This document shows positions 1 through 8,449 of a DNA stretch of 64,000 nt, piece after piece. A model generated the notes under the pieces. The model was given only the letters and a program-made list of their open reading frames with translations. It did no database searches and was not told the origin of the DNA. The position numbers were made by a program, and so were the translations under genes. The stretch lies in the NCBI GenBank assembly GCA_039817415.1, contig JBCBVV010000006.1, positions 137,996-201,995 of the forward strand. Direction: 5' to 3'. Positions within the stretch are counted from its first letter, which is position 1. The number at the start of each line of letters is the position of its first letter. This stretch comes from JALEFZ01 sp039817415. GTDB lineage: Bacteria > Bacteroidota > Bacteroidia > J057.

Positions 1-2
1 TT

Positions 3-2156
3 GACTTCGACTTCAATTGGAGAAGAGACAACCTGAATTTCTCTACCGAGCCCCAAAGCACACAACAAGGTCTAGGATGGAATACCGATCAAGCTAGTAT
101 CTCCTTGGGAGGACCGATCTACAGAGACAAAGTTACGTTCTTCGTCAGCGGGTCGATGTTCCTTTCAGATAACTTTTATGGCCCTACTGCTGGCCAATTG
201 CGCTCCTCTCTTTTTACCAATGATAGCATCTGGGCTCCCAGACAGGACAACCGTTGGTCCAACACCATCAAATTGACCGCTCGAATTCGTCCAGGTGTAA
301 AATTTACCCTGACCAATCAGCACTCCTTAAATATTAACCAATCTACCAGAACTCTTCAGATTGTAGGGAATGACGCCGTGGTAACGCCGGGTTTCCAGTT
401 TCCCTTTAGCCTAGACCTCAATAATGGCAACACCTATACCCACCATTCAAATCTATCTGTTGCCAACTTAACTGCACTCTTAAACGAGCAATGGACCATG
501 ACTCTTTCGGGAGGAAGGCTCTTCACCAACCTAAGAGCTGATGCCAATGGCCGACCCTTCCGCTCGCAAACAGTTGACCAAATCTTTGATCCTGCTTCTA
601 TCGTTACCGATCCTATTTCATTGTGGGACCCAGCAGGAACTTTGTTGGATGATAGTGTGGTATATGTATTTCCAGGTCCTGGTCTTGTCAATAACGGCGG
701 GGTGGCTACCCTTTGGCATGATCACTATGTTGAGGAATACACCATCAAGCCAAAATTCTCATACCAGAGCAAAAATAAAATCCACTATGTGGAGATGGGT
801 TGGGAACACAAATTCCAGGAATACCAATGGATAGATGTTACACGCCCGTGGGTAGGTGCTCCCATCCAGATCAATGATACCTTAACGACTCCCTCTACTT
901 CCTTGGGACGTTCCTCAGACTTCTGGAAGGTAAATCCTATGACAGGGGGATTCTTCGTAGCTGATGAGATCGAATACAAAGGTATCATCGCCACACTGGG
1001 TGTTCGTTTGAATTACTGGGCACCAGGTAGATTTGCAGACGAGTCTATCGAAGATCCCTTGGCACCCGTACTTGATCAGACCCGAGAAGATTATCAAAGA
1101 GAAACCTTTGGACTGTTTGGCTACCGTTGGAAGGCAAGATTGCTTCCACGTGCAAGGGTTTCCTTCCCAGTTACAGAAAACAATGTCCTTTACTTCAACT
1201 ATGGGCATAGCATGAGAATGCCTCACCCAAGGTTTGTGTATGCTGGTTTGGACCCTGTATATCAGGATCAATCCTTCCTTTCTAACCTAGGTAACCCCAA
1301 CATCAATCCTGAGGTAACAGTTTCATACGAGGTGGGCTTGAAGTCGCAATTGACCAAGGACCTCGCCTTGACCGCAACTGCCTTCTACAATGACAAGTTT
1401 GATTACATTGTTTCCAGAAGAGTTGAGGTAAGAGATGTAACAGGTCGTTTCGTTAACAAAACCTTCTTCATCAACCAGGACTTTGCTCGAATCAGAGGAT
1501 TAGAAGTTGCCCTTACTCGAAGAATTGGGAAGTGGTTCTCAGGAACGATCAGTGGTGCCTACCAAATCGCGACAGGTAAGTCTAACTCTGCCGCAGAATC
1601 TGCCTTACAGATTGTCCAACAAGGCTTTATCAACACAACCAAGGAACAATTCTTGGCTTGGGACAGACCTTTTGACTTCAAGTTTTTGTCCATCTTTACC
1701 CCGACAGAAAACATAACACTCTTTGGCCGTTCTCTGAGAGGATTTAGAGCGACTGTTACAGCCACTTACAAGTCTGGCTTGAGGTATACACCTTATGAGT
1801 TCATTGGCAACAATGAGTCTACGGGCAGACCTGAATGGGAAAGAATCGACGACCAGCCCTTCGAAAAAGTAGGTTCGCCATGGTTCTGGGCTGATTTTAA
1901 GTTGAGCAGAGATTTCTTCATCAGCAAAAGATTCAGAGCTTCTTTGACCTTTGAATTGAAGAACTTCACTAACTATCGCTCATCTACTATTATCAATGGG
2001 GTTACAGGAACAGCCTATCAGCTTGGAGATGACGTGCCTATGGAGGCAAGAGATCCTAGATTCCCTGATCCTCAAGACAGAGGAACCCCGCTAGATAACC
2101 CAGCGAGGTTCACCGCTCCCAGACAGATGTGGCTAGGATTCCAAATCACTTATTAG
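3..2156 (+). CDS. TonB-dependent outer-membrane receptor, 3' part
   Basis: Partial gene, open at the left edge: 717 residues are visible and the frame is uninterrupted from base 3. The early GGPIYRDK..FF stretch is typical of the first barrel strands after the plug in Oar/carboxypeptidase-regulatory-like TonB receptors. The rest is alternating aromatic/polar beta strands with periplasmic turns, for example the IRGLEVALTRRIGKWFSGTISGAY segment pattern, and the protein ends in a C-terminal aromatic residue (QITY), as expected for an outer-membrane barrel. The signal peptide, any N-terminal Ig-like domain and the plug lie outside the window. Substrate unknown; no SusD-like partner follows, since the next gene is convergent 12 bases away. 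Family assignment is firm, specificity is not. Confidence 0.85.
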   Translation, partial: DFDFNWRRDNLNFSTEPQSTQQGLGWNTDQASISLGGPIYRDKVTFFVSGSMFLSDNFYGPTAGQLRSSLFTNDSIWAPRQDNRWSNTIKLTARIRPGVKFTLTNQHSLNINQSTRTLQIVGNDAVVTPGFQFPFSLDLNNGNTYTHHSNLSVANLTALLNEQWTMTLSGGRLFTNLRADANGRPFRSQTVDQIFDPASIVTDPISLWDPAGTLLDDSVVYVFPGPGLVNNGGVATLWHDHYVEEYTIKPKFSYQSKNKIHYVEMGWEHKFQEYQWIDVTRPWVGAPIQINDTLTTPSTSLGRSSDFWKVNPMTGGFFVADEIEYKGIIATLGVRLNYWAPGRFADESIEDPLAPVLDQTREDYQRETFGLFGYRWKARLLPRARVSFPVTENNVLYFNYGHSMRMPHPRFVYAGLDPVYQDQSFLSNLGNPNINPEVTVSYEVGLKSQLTKDLALTATAFYNDKFDYIVSRRVEVRDVTGRFVNKTFFINQDFARIRGLEVALTRRIGKWFSGTISGAYQIATGKSNSAAESALQIVQQGFINTTKEQFLAWDRPFDFKFLSIFTPTENITLFGRSLRGFRATVTATYKSGLRYTPYEFIGNNESTGRPEWERIDDQPFEKVGSPWFWADFKLSRDFFISKRFRASLTFELKNFTNYRSSTIINGVTGTAYQLGDDVPMEARDPRFPDPQDRGTPLDNPARFTAPRQMWLGFQITY

Positions 2157-2168
2157 GAGAATTCCTGA

Positions 2169-3143
2169 CTAGAACCATCCTACCATGGTGTAGTAAAAAG
2201 GAATTCCGACCATCACATTGATAGGGAAAGTAATCCCCAGTGCCATAGGTAAATACAAACTTGGATTTGCCTCTGGCACTGCGTTTTTCATGGCTGCTGG
2301 TACAGCAATGTAGGAAGCTGAAGCTGCCAGAATCGCAAAGAGGAACTGATTCCCTGGCACATCAGTGATCAAACTACTCAGATAAAGACCTAAGAGCCCG
2401 TGGGCAAAAGGCATCAGGATGGCAAAAAGGAAGGGGAAAATGCCCTTCTGGACCAAGACTGAAATATGCTTCCCACAACTTAATCCCATATCTAGCAAAA
2501 ACACCGCAAGAAATCCTTTGAAGATGTCTGTCGTAAAGGGTTTGATTCCTTCCGCCTGCTGCTCGCTAGCCAGGTATCCAATCACCAAAGAGCCTACAAT
2601 GAGCAGGACACTCCCATTGGTAACTGAGTGCCACAGCACATCTGAGTGAGATTTATCTTTAGAAATCGCCATCCCACTCTGCTTCTTAAAGTAGTTGATC
2701 AAAGTAACGCCCACGATGATCGCAGGGGCCTCCATCACAGCCATGACAGCAATCATATGACCACCAAAGGCTGTTCCTTCGAAGTCAAGAAAAGATATCG
2801 CTGTAACAAAGGTTACTGCACTTACAGAACCATAAGAAGCCGCAATCGCCCCTGCATTGGCAATACTCAATTTCCTACTCAAAAAGAAAAAAGCAGTAAG
2901 TGGGATAATGGCAGCCAGAAAAACTCCCAGAACCATACTCCACAAGACTTCACCCCCAATTCCAGAATGAGACAGTTCTTGTCCCCCTTTGAAACCAATG
3001 GAAAGCAGGAGGTAAACAGAAATAAACTTGGAGGAACTTTCGGGTATTTTAAGATCGCTTTTTAGCTGGACGGCCAAAATTCCAAGAAGGAAGAACAGCA
3101 GGGCCGGGTTCGTTAGATTGTCAGTTAGACCGTGTAGATCCAT
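2169..3143 (-). CDS. sbtA: SbtA-type sodium-dependent bicarbonate transporter
   Basis: 324 residues, almost entirely hydrophobic, with about ten membrane segments. The start (NPALLFFLLGILAVQLKSDL), the GFKGGQEL segment and the inverted-repeat character match the SbtA/DUF897 family, which in cyanobacteria imports bicarbonate with Na+ across the inner membrane. The ATG at 3143 fits the family start. No SbtB (PII-like) regulator lies beside it in the visible DNA. The gene is alone, convergent with the TonB receptor, and is preceded by a long AT-rich region carrying three hairpins (see 3261-3379). A heterotroph could use it to feed biotin-dependent carboxylases, and a biotin carboxylase gene lies about 4 kb away; that link is only inference. 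Confidence 0.85.
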   Translation of the reverse strand: MDLHGLTDNLTNPALLFFLLGILAVQLKSDLKIPESSSKFISVYLLLSIGFKGGQELSHSGIGGEVLWSMVLGVFLAAIIPLTAFFFLSRKLSIANAGAIAASYGSVSAVTFVTAISFLDFEGTAFGGHMIAVMAVMEAPAIIVGVTLINYFKKQSGMAISKDKSHSDVLWHSVTNGSVLLIVGSLVIGYLASEQQAEGIKPFTTDIFKGFLAVFLLDMGLSCGKHISVLVQKGIFPFLFAILMPFAHGLLGLYLSSLITDVPGNQFLFAILAASASYIAVPAAMKNAVPEANPSLYLPMALGITFPINVMVGIPFYYTMVGWF

Positions 3144-3606
3144 AAAATATGTATTGATTGTTAGGTAACTTTTCTGTCGTTTTCATGCTGTGCTCCCTAA
3201 AATATCCTGCACTCGTACAGGCTTTTTCTCAATTTTTTCTAGGTAAAGGGCCAGAGAAAAGGGTTCCTCAATCCCCCACCAAGGTGAGATCGAGAGAACC
3301 CGTAAGCTTTAGGTCGTTTTGCCTGTTGGTAAAGCTGTTTTAAGCTACTGGAAGAACAAATCCATCGTCAATCCAGCTTCTTGTCGTTGAGTACATCATG
3401 TTTCAATACATTTTATTGTGTTTGCTGAGACAAAGGTGGCCATTAGTTTTCATAAATTTTTATTTATTCTTTTTATTAAAAACATAAATTTTATTTATTA
3501 AATAATCTATATGTCATCTCACACATGAAAAGTCATTCACAATCAGCGACATAGAGAAGTCGATACCATGAAGTTTAAGGAATCAAACCCATGAGCTTGG
3601 CCGATA
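3144..3606. other. 463-base intergenic region, AT-rich, structured leader of sbtA
   Basis: No convincing protein-coding gene. The half nearer sbtA holds three hairpins (annotated separately). The distal half (about 3430-3520) is very AT-rich with TTTATT tracts. A 61-codon open frame on the plus strand (3158-3343) runs through the hairpins and has no protein-like character, so it is not called. Confidence 0.6.
3261..3379 (-). ncRNA. Candidate structured leader or small RNA upstream of sbtA
   Basis: Read on the minus strand there are three successive hairpins. Arms 3372-3379 and 3342-3352 pair AAGCTGGA with TCCA..AGCTT across a 3-base bulge. Arms 3330-3336 and 3305-3311 pair AGCTTTA with TAAAGCT. 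The third has outer arms 3296-3301 and 3261-3266 (GGGTTC/GAACCC), extended inward by an imperfect CTCGATC/GATTGAG helix, and is followed by TTTTCT, so it looks like an intrinsic terminator. It ends 117 bases before the sbtA ATG. I recognise no riboswitch family. It could be an attenuator, an independent sRNA, or chance folding. Confidence 0.35.
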
Positions 3607-4080
3607 TCATTTCAATAATTCTTTCGCCAAGCTGGGAAAAAGGTGTGCAGAGGGGGTAGATAATCCACTTTCTATCTTTTGGATCAGCTGTCTATGTTCA
3701 GAGAAGTAGTAATAGCCAAAGCTCCCATCCGCTTTCTCCCTTCTCACAAAAAGGCATTGCTGGTTAGAAAAGTAATACGTATAGGTGCTGGCTTCCTTGA
3801 TGTACTCTTCAACGACTTTACACAATTCAAATTGATCCTGTTGGTAATAATTTACCCTCCATATGGAATCAATGAGCACCTTCTTTTTAAGGAGTCTTTT
3901 GAGTTTAGAGCGATAATCAGGGTGAAGGGTGCTGATCTCGCTTGTTAGCATATAATCATGTTGCGTATCAATGGCAGAGACCACACTATCAATTTGCTTG
4001 ATAAGGGTCCCATTCCCTATATCCTGTCCTTGAAGACTAAAATAGGTCATACACAGAAATAGCCCTACAAAGATTCGCAT
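3607..4080 (-). CDS. Small exported protein of unknown function
   Basis: 157 residues from the ATG at 4080, chosen because it begins directly with a signal peptide (MRIFVGLFLCMTYFSLQGQ, cleavage likely after QG/Q). An upstream ATG at 4137 would add 19 polar residues in front of the signal and is less likely. The mature part is polar and lysine-rich (KRLLKKKVL) with several Tyr residues and one Cys in each half. No domain recognised. It is a single gene between sbtA's leader and the convergent-side terminator of the dienelactone hydrolase gene. Confidence 0.6.
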   Translation of the reverse strand: MRIFVGLFLCMTYFSLQGQDIGNGTLIKQIDSVVSAIDTQHDYMLTSEISTLHPDYRSKLKRLLKKKVLIDSIWRVNYYQQDQFELCKVVEEYIKEASTYTYYFSNQQCLFVRREKADGSFGYYYFSEHRQLIQKIESGLSTPSAHLFPSLAKELLK

Positions 4081-4154
4081 AGGACAGCTAGGATTGACCA
4101 ATCGACCATGTATCATCAACTTATTCTTTCCCTCCATTTACAAAAAGAGCCCAT

Positions 4155-4184
4155 AAAAAAAGCCATTCCACAAAATGGAATGGC
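4155..4184 (-). terminator. Intrinsic terminator of the dienelactone hydrolase gene
   Basis: Perfect 9-bp stem (GCCATTCCA 4162-4170 with TGGAATGGC 4176-4184), loop CAAAA. On the minus strand it is followed by a T6 run (plus-strand A run 4155-4160) and lies 22 bases after the stop at 4206. Confidence 0.85.
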
Positions 4185-4205
4185 GATATGTATGATTAGG
4201 CACTC

Positions 4206-5054
4206 TTATTTGAATTTCCCTTTCAAATACGCATAAGCAAGGGCATTGGCTTTGGTTGCTGCCTCCTTGTCGTAGCGGGCACTAGAAGGATTGGCAAAGG
4301 CATGGTCGGCATCAAAGGAATGGGCATCAAGCTTTTTCCCAGCCGCTTTCATATTGGCTTCAAATTCTGCAACCACTTTAGGACTGATCCATCTTTCCTT
4401 TCCAGCAAATAGCCCCAATACATCTGTATTCAAGGTCTTTAGGACATCCACATCCTTGACTGGCATGCCATAATACATGACACATCCGATGGCTTGGGCA
4501 CCAAATTCAAGGGTGGATTTCAATGACCATCCTCCACCAAAGCACCATCCAATCGTAGCAATCTGAGCAGTTGAGCCCATATAAGTCTGCGCACCTGCAA
4601 GAATTTCCTTGGCTCTATTCTCGTCCAATCCTCTCATGTACTGACCTGCTTTTTCGGGTGTGGTAGCCACTTTTCCATCGTACATATCAATGGCAAGGGC
4701 ATTGACGCCTAGTTTTTCTGCCCATTCTTCTGCTTCACGCTTGATGTTGTCATTCAAACCCCACCACTCGTGGACAATAAATAGGTATTTGTTTGTCTTT
4801 TTCTTTGCCTTCACTAGATAGGCATTGGCTTCAGCTCCTCCCGTCTTGATCTTGATCATATCTCCCAAGGGATTAAAATTGGGATTTCTATTGACAGCAT
4901 AAGGATGAGCTGCTATGAACTCGGGACTGTTTGCCACTTCATTGAAGTTGGAAATACCATGACAAAGTGGAATTTCGGATGTCTTTTCAGCCGGGCGATT
5001 GGCACTCAGGAAAAAACTCACTCCTAATAGGAGGATAGGCATGATTCGTTTCAT
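4206..5054 (-). CDS. Exported dienelactone hydrolase family protein
   Basis: 282 residues from the ATG at 5054, which starts a signal peptide (MKRIMPILLLGVSFFLSAN). An upstream ATG at 5117 would overlap the preceding gene and bury the signal. After a linker comes an alpha/beta hydrolase of the DLH type: oxyanion region HEWWGLND, then IDMYDGK, the cysteine nucleophile in IGWCFGGGWS, and the late catalytic His in DADHAFANPS. Family members hydrolyse dienelactone or other small lactones and esters; here the enzyme is placed in the periplasm, so the muconate pathway role is doubtful. The actual substrate is unknown. It follows the DUF434 gene by 43 bases and ends at a good terminator. Confidence 0.85.
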   Translation of the reverse strand: MKRIMPILLLGVSFFLSANRPAEKTSEIPLCHGISNFNEVANSPEFIAAHPYAVNRNPNFNPLGDMIKIKTGGAEANAYLVKAKKKTNKYLFIVHEWWGLNDNIKREAEEWAEKLGVNALAIDMYDGKVATTPEKAGQYMRGLDENRAKEILAGAQTYMGSTAQIATIGWCFGGGWSLKSTLEFGAQAIGCVMYYGMPVKDVDVLKTLNTDVLGLFAGKERWISPKVVAEFEANMKAAGKKLDAHSFDADHAFANPSSARYDKEAATKANALAYAYLKGKFK

Positions 5055-5097
5055 GTCAGTTGTTGGTTTGATGTTTTGAATGAAAAAAGGGGGTGTG

Positions 5098-5829
5098 CTA
5101 GAAAATGCTCTTACCAAGAAGCTCTAATTTATTCACTTCCGGTAGCTTGTTGACGATATATCGGTGAATATTGGTCCATGAATCTACCTCATCCAGAACC
5201 CATCCATCTGAGGAGATCGCCACCTTTTCTTTTTCTTCAACTATGGCTTTGTCGGGATTGTTGACCAAATCAATGTTCCACCGAAAACTTTTCTCTCGGG
5301 CGACTTCTCCCATCAAGGTTTTTAGTCTTCCACTATTTGAAACGGGCTTATCCAAAAACCAATGAATGTCCTGATTAGAGATACTTGCGAGGGTATTACC
5401 AATTATATCGAGAGCAGGTAAGGTTTCTTCAACCTTCCTGTAGGTTCCGTGTATACTGGCGATGTCTCGTACAGCCCCATCACGACAGAATAAAATCACC
5501 CCCCCTGCGAGAGCAGCCTCCACGGTAATGAGCAGGTTGTATCCATCTACGACCAAGGGACTTTGGTTCAATTCTGCTACGTCGATCCGCTTGGAATTAC
5601 GAGCGTCCTTGTCCTGATCTGCACAGCTGGCCCTCCAAACGGCATGGCGCTGGCGGGTATTGAGTCGGTAGCGATTGCCTACAAGGTTAAGGGAGGATTT
5701 TCGGGGATAACCACGCGTCATGAGCCAGGACATATCTTCCACGGCCATGTTGAGAATGGGTATCCATTTACCCCCAAAAAATTGACCATCCTTGGGTTGG
5801 GCTCCGCGATGGCGCTGCTTGTTAGGCAT
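5098..5829 (-). CDS. DUF434 domain-containing protein
   Basis: 243 residues with the characteristic DUF434 start (MPNKQRHRGAQPKD), followed by the VVDGYNLLITVEAAL..G motif and a C-terminal DUF5616-like part ending in DSW. It is cytosolic, with no signal or membrane segment. The VDGYNLL and CRDG motifs resemble NYN/PIN-like folds, which could mean a nucleotide- or nucleic-acid-related role, but function is unknown for the family. It lies between the DUF4349 lipoprotein and the dienelactone hydrolase gene on the same strand. The ATG at 5829 is the family start. Confidence 0.8.
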   Translation of the reverse strand: MPNKQRHRGAQPKDGQFFGGKWIPILNMAVEDMSWLMTRGYPRKSSLNLVGNRYRLNTRQRHAVWRASCADQDKDARNSKRIDVAELNQSPLVVDGYNLLITVEAALAGGVILFCRDGAVRDIASIHGTYRKVEETLPALDIIGNTLASISNQDIHWFLDKPVSNSGRLKTLMGEVAREKSFRWNIDLVNNPDKAIVEEKEKVAISSDGWVLDEVDSWTNIHRYIVNKLPEVNKLELLGKSIF

Positions 5830-5857
5830 GCAAGTGAACGAGTTGCAATGATTGAAG

Positions 5858-5885
5858 AAGGTACACCCTATTTGGGATGTACCTT
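5858..5885 (-). terminator. Possible terminator or processing hairpin between DUF4349 and DUF434 genes
   Basis: 8-bp stem (AAGGTACA 5858-5865 with TGTACCTT 5878-5885), extendable by CC/GG pairs. On the minus strand it is followed only by TTCTTC, so the U-run is weak. It lies 73 bases after the stop of the upstream gene. Confidence 0.4.
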
Positions 5886-5958
5886 CATAATATATGGAAT
5901 TTTACCCTCTGATAAAGGTTTGGACCGTCCTAAAGCGGAAATATGCCTTTTTATGACC

Positions 5959-6825
5959 TTAACTCTCCTCCCTCCTGTTTCTACGGCTGTATCTGATCAA
6001 GAAGAATGTAGCCAAACCTACCACCCACACAGGCCAGATCGTCAGCAAGAGAAGAAATAGAAATTTTACCCCATCCCATCCTGCGCTAAGGCTATCAGCT
6101 GCATCGGAAAAGAAAGAGGGGCCTTTGTTTTCTTTCTTTTCCTGTTCGATTTCCTGCGTAATTTCAATGTTCAAGGTACTGTAGGAAATCCGGTTAGAAA
6201 GATAACTTAACCTTCCCTTTGCCTTCTCAATTTCAGCTGCCGTTTTTTGCAGTTCTCTCTCTACTTGTAGCATCTCGTCCACGTTGTTTGCTTTGGATAG
6301 CAGTTGTCTGTATCGCTTAGCCATGGCCAAAAGATTGTCCCTTCTGATTTCGAGATCTAGGAATTCTTCTCCTACGTCTTTTACATCCAGTTTCTTCTCG
6401 GTGAAGTGATAATTGGCTGAGTCTAAAGAAAGAAGGAAGGGATCAAACTGCTTAGAGGGGATTCTGAGGGACAAATTAACCCTTATGTAACTGGCATAAT
6501 TGTTTACAACTTGCTTAGAGACATAGCCTTCCAATCTATCAGTAAGTTGGGTGATTTGGCCTAAAGCTTTTTGTGCATTGTCTGATTCTATTTTAAGAAA
6601 GGCCGTACGAATCAGCTTTGGGGTCAATTTAGGTGTTTGGGGGTCAGATACCTTTTGGGTAGCAGGGGCCCTCAATCCTTGAGTTTCCCGGATCAGTTCC
6701 ATTTCTAGTTGCTTTTCCTGGAGGTCCCCCAATTCCTGTTGTAACATTTCAGGATGCTCATTCTCCTGACACGAGAAAAGGAAAATGACGACAAGAAGTA
6801 GTGTAAAGATGGTTGTATATCTCAT
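5959..6825 (-). CDS. DUF4349 domain lipoprotein
   Basis: 288 residues. The N-terminus is a lipoprotein signal with lipobox LFSC (Cys about residue 19). Residues about 70-230 form the DUF4349 domain: RTAFLKIESDNAQKAL, then GYVSKQVVNN, and a long coiled-coil hairpin (RRDNLLAMAKRY...VERELQKTAAEIEKAKGRL). A single C-terminal membrane helix (about 250-278, FLFLLLLTIWPVWVVGLATF) is followed by a basic tail. Members are anchored in the envelope; function is unknown. A lipid anchor plus a C-terminal helix would tether both ends. It follows the biotin carboxylase gene by 66 bases in the same direction. Confidence 0.8.
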   Translation of the reverse strand: MRYTTIFTLLLVVIFLFSCQENEHPEMLQQELGDLQEKQLEMELIRETQGLRAPATQKVSDPQTPKLTPKLIRTAFLKIESDNAQKALGQITQLTDRLEGYVSKQVVNNYASYIRVNLSLRIPSKQFDPFLLSLDSANYHFTEKKLDVKDVGEEFLDLEIRRDNLLAMAKRYRQLLSKANNVDEMLQVERELQKTAAEIEKAKGRLSYLSNRISYSTLNIEITQEIEQEKKENKGPSFFSDAADSLSAGWDGVKFLFLLLLTIWPVWVVGLATFFLIRYSRRNRREES

Positions 6826-6891
6826 AACTAAGTATTTAGTTTAAAGATATGACCATTCTAAAGATTCCACAATTTTTCTTATAAAATGATA

Positions 6892-8385
6892 TTATCCTCT
6901 ATTAAGGCGCCAGCTACTTCTCGCTTCGAAGGGATGCAATTGATCAGAAAGAGGGGGTTTGTGAGCCTCCATAAGTTTCTGGGCGACGACACTCATGAGC
7001 ATAGCTTCTTCTTCTGTCAGCGGCTTTTTGAGCATATCTGCTTCGAAGTGATTCTTAACAAAGTGGGTATCAAAATGTCCACTGGTAAAGGCCTCATGCT
7101 CCATAGCGAAGCGGCAGAAGCCTAATGTTGTTTGAATCCCTACGATTCGGTATTCGTCAATGGCACGGATCATTTTCTGGATGGCAGCCTCACGGTCTTC
7201 AGCATGGACGATAAGTTTGGCAATCATCGGATCATAATAAATCGGCACATCCATTCCTTCCTCAAACCCATCGTCTACACGTACACCCGATCCTTGGGGC
7301 CGCTGGTAAATATGGAGTTTCCCGATATCTGGAAGGAAGTTGTTGGCGGGATCTTCAGCATAGACACGAACTTCAATAGAATGACCATTGATCGTCAAAT
7401 CCTCTTGTGTAAATGACAAAGGATGTCCTTCTGCTACCCTAAGCTGTTCTTTGACCAGGTCGATGCCTGTGATCATTTCCGTTACAGGGTGCTCTACCTG
7501 CAGACGGGTATTCATTTCAAGGAAATAGAAATTGTGTTTCTCATCGAGCAAGAATTCCACTGTTCCTGCATTCACGTAGTCGCAAGCTCGGCATACGTTC
7601 ACTGCAGCCTCTCCCATTTGCTTCCTCAGCTCGGGTGTTAAGACTGCAGATGGAGCCTCTTCAATCACCTTTTGATGGCGACGCTGGATGGAACATTCCC
7701 TTTCGAATAGATAGACTACATTTCCATGGCTATCCGCCAAGACCTGTATCTCAATATGACGAGGCGAACCCACATATTTTTCAATAAATACAGCACTGTC
7801 TCCAAAGGATGACTGCGCTTCACTTACTGCTCTGTCCATTTGGGACTCAAATTCATCTACATGCTCTACAATTCGCATTCCCTTTCCTCCTCCACCAGCA
7901 GAGGCTTTGACGAGTACCGGAAAGCCAATCTCAACCGCAATTTGCTTGGCAGCTTGTACGTCTGTAATCGCTTCATCCAGACCAGGAACTAAAGGAACAC
8001 CGTAGGCTTTTACAGCCTGCTTGGCAGATAATTTACTCCCCATCAAATCCATGGCATCTGCAGATGGACCTACGAAGGTAATATCAGCATCCTTGACCAT
8101 ACGGGCGAAGGTGGCATTCTCAGACAGAAAGCCATAACCAGGATGGATGGCATCAATCTGTTTGTCCAAACAAAGCTGGACGATTTTCTCACCCAATAAA
8201 TAGGATTCGGAGGAGGGAGGAGGACCTAACAAATATGCCTCATCGGCAAAGCGAACGTGTGGTGCCATCCTGTCCGCTTCGGAGTAAACAGCGATTGTCT
8301 CCAAACCCATTTCTTTGGCGGAACGCATAATTCTCAAAGCAATTTCCCCGCGGTTGGCAACAAGCAGTCTTTTGATAGGTCTCAT
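6892..8385 (-). CDS. accC: Biotin carboxylase subunit of an acyl-CoA carboxylase
   Basis: 497 residues, full length. ATP-dependent carboxylation of biotin on a carrier protein. Seen: N-terminal LLVANRGEIALRIMRSAKEMG; ATP-grasp glycine loop KASAGGGGKGMR (about 162-173); the QRRHQKVIEEAPS region; MNTRLQVEHPVTE (about 290-302) with the catalytic Glu and Arg. The biotin carboxylase C-terminal domain shows YYDPMIAKLIVH. No biotin-carrier (MKM) domain is fused and no carboxyltransferase is adjacent, so the partner subunits are elsewhere. The acyl-CoA (acetyl, propionyl or methylcrotonyl) cannot be decided; the symbol is by similarity. An HMG-CoA lyase at 30 kb would fit leucine breakdown, but that is only suggestive. 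Confidence 0.85.
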   Translation of the reverse strand: MRPIKRLLVANRGEIALRIMRSAKEMGLETIAVYSEADRMAPHVRFADEAYLLGPPPSSESYLLGEKIVQLCLDKQIDAIHPGYGFLSENATFARMVKDADITFVGPSADAMDLMGSKLSAKQAVKAYGVPLVPGLDEAITDVQAAKQIAVEIGFPVLVKASAGGGGKGMRIVEHVDEFESQMDRAVSEAQSSFGDSAVFIEKYVGSPRHIEIQVLADSHGNVVYLFERECSIQRRHQKVIEEAPSAVLTPELRKQMGEAAVNVCRACDYVNAGTVEFLLDEKHNFYFLEMNTRLQVEHPVTEMITGIDLVKEQLRVAEGHPLSFTQEDLTINGHSIEVRVYAEDPANNFLPDIGKLHIYQRPQGSGVRVDDGFEEGMDVPIYYDPMIAKLIVHAEDREAAIQKMIRAIDEYRIVGIQTTLGFCRFAMEHEAFTSGHFDTHFVKNHFEADMLKKPLTEEEAMLMSVVAQKLMEAHKPPLSDQLHPFEARSSWRLNRG

Positions 8386-8449
8386 ATCGTCAAAAAAGGA
8401 GTAGTTAGAATCTTGGTAGGCTGAAAGTTAAAACTTCCCATGAAAATTT

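Noticed and set aside
2646..3065. 139-codon plus-strand frame
   Set aside because: Antisense to the membrane helices of sbtA; composition (His- and Arg-rich) is an artefact of the opposite strand.
5563..6060. 165-codon plus-strand frame
   Set aside because: Runs antisense across the DUF434 gene and the end of the DUF4349 gene, both of which have clear family motifs. No protein-like pattern.
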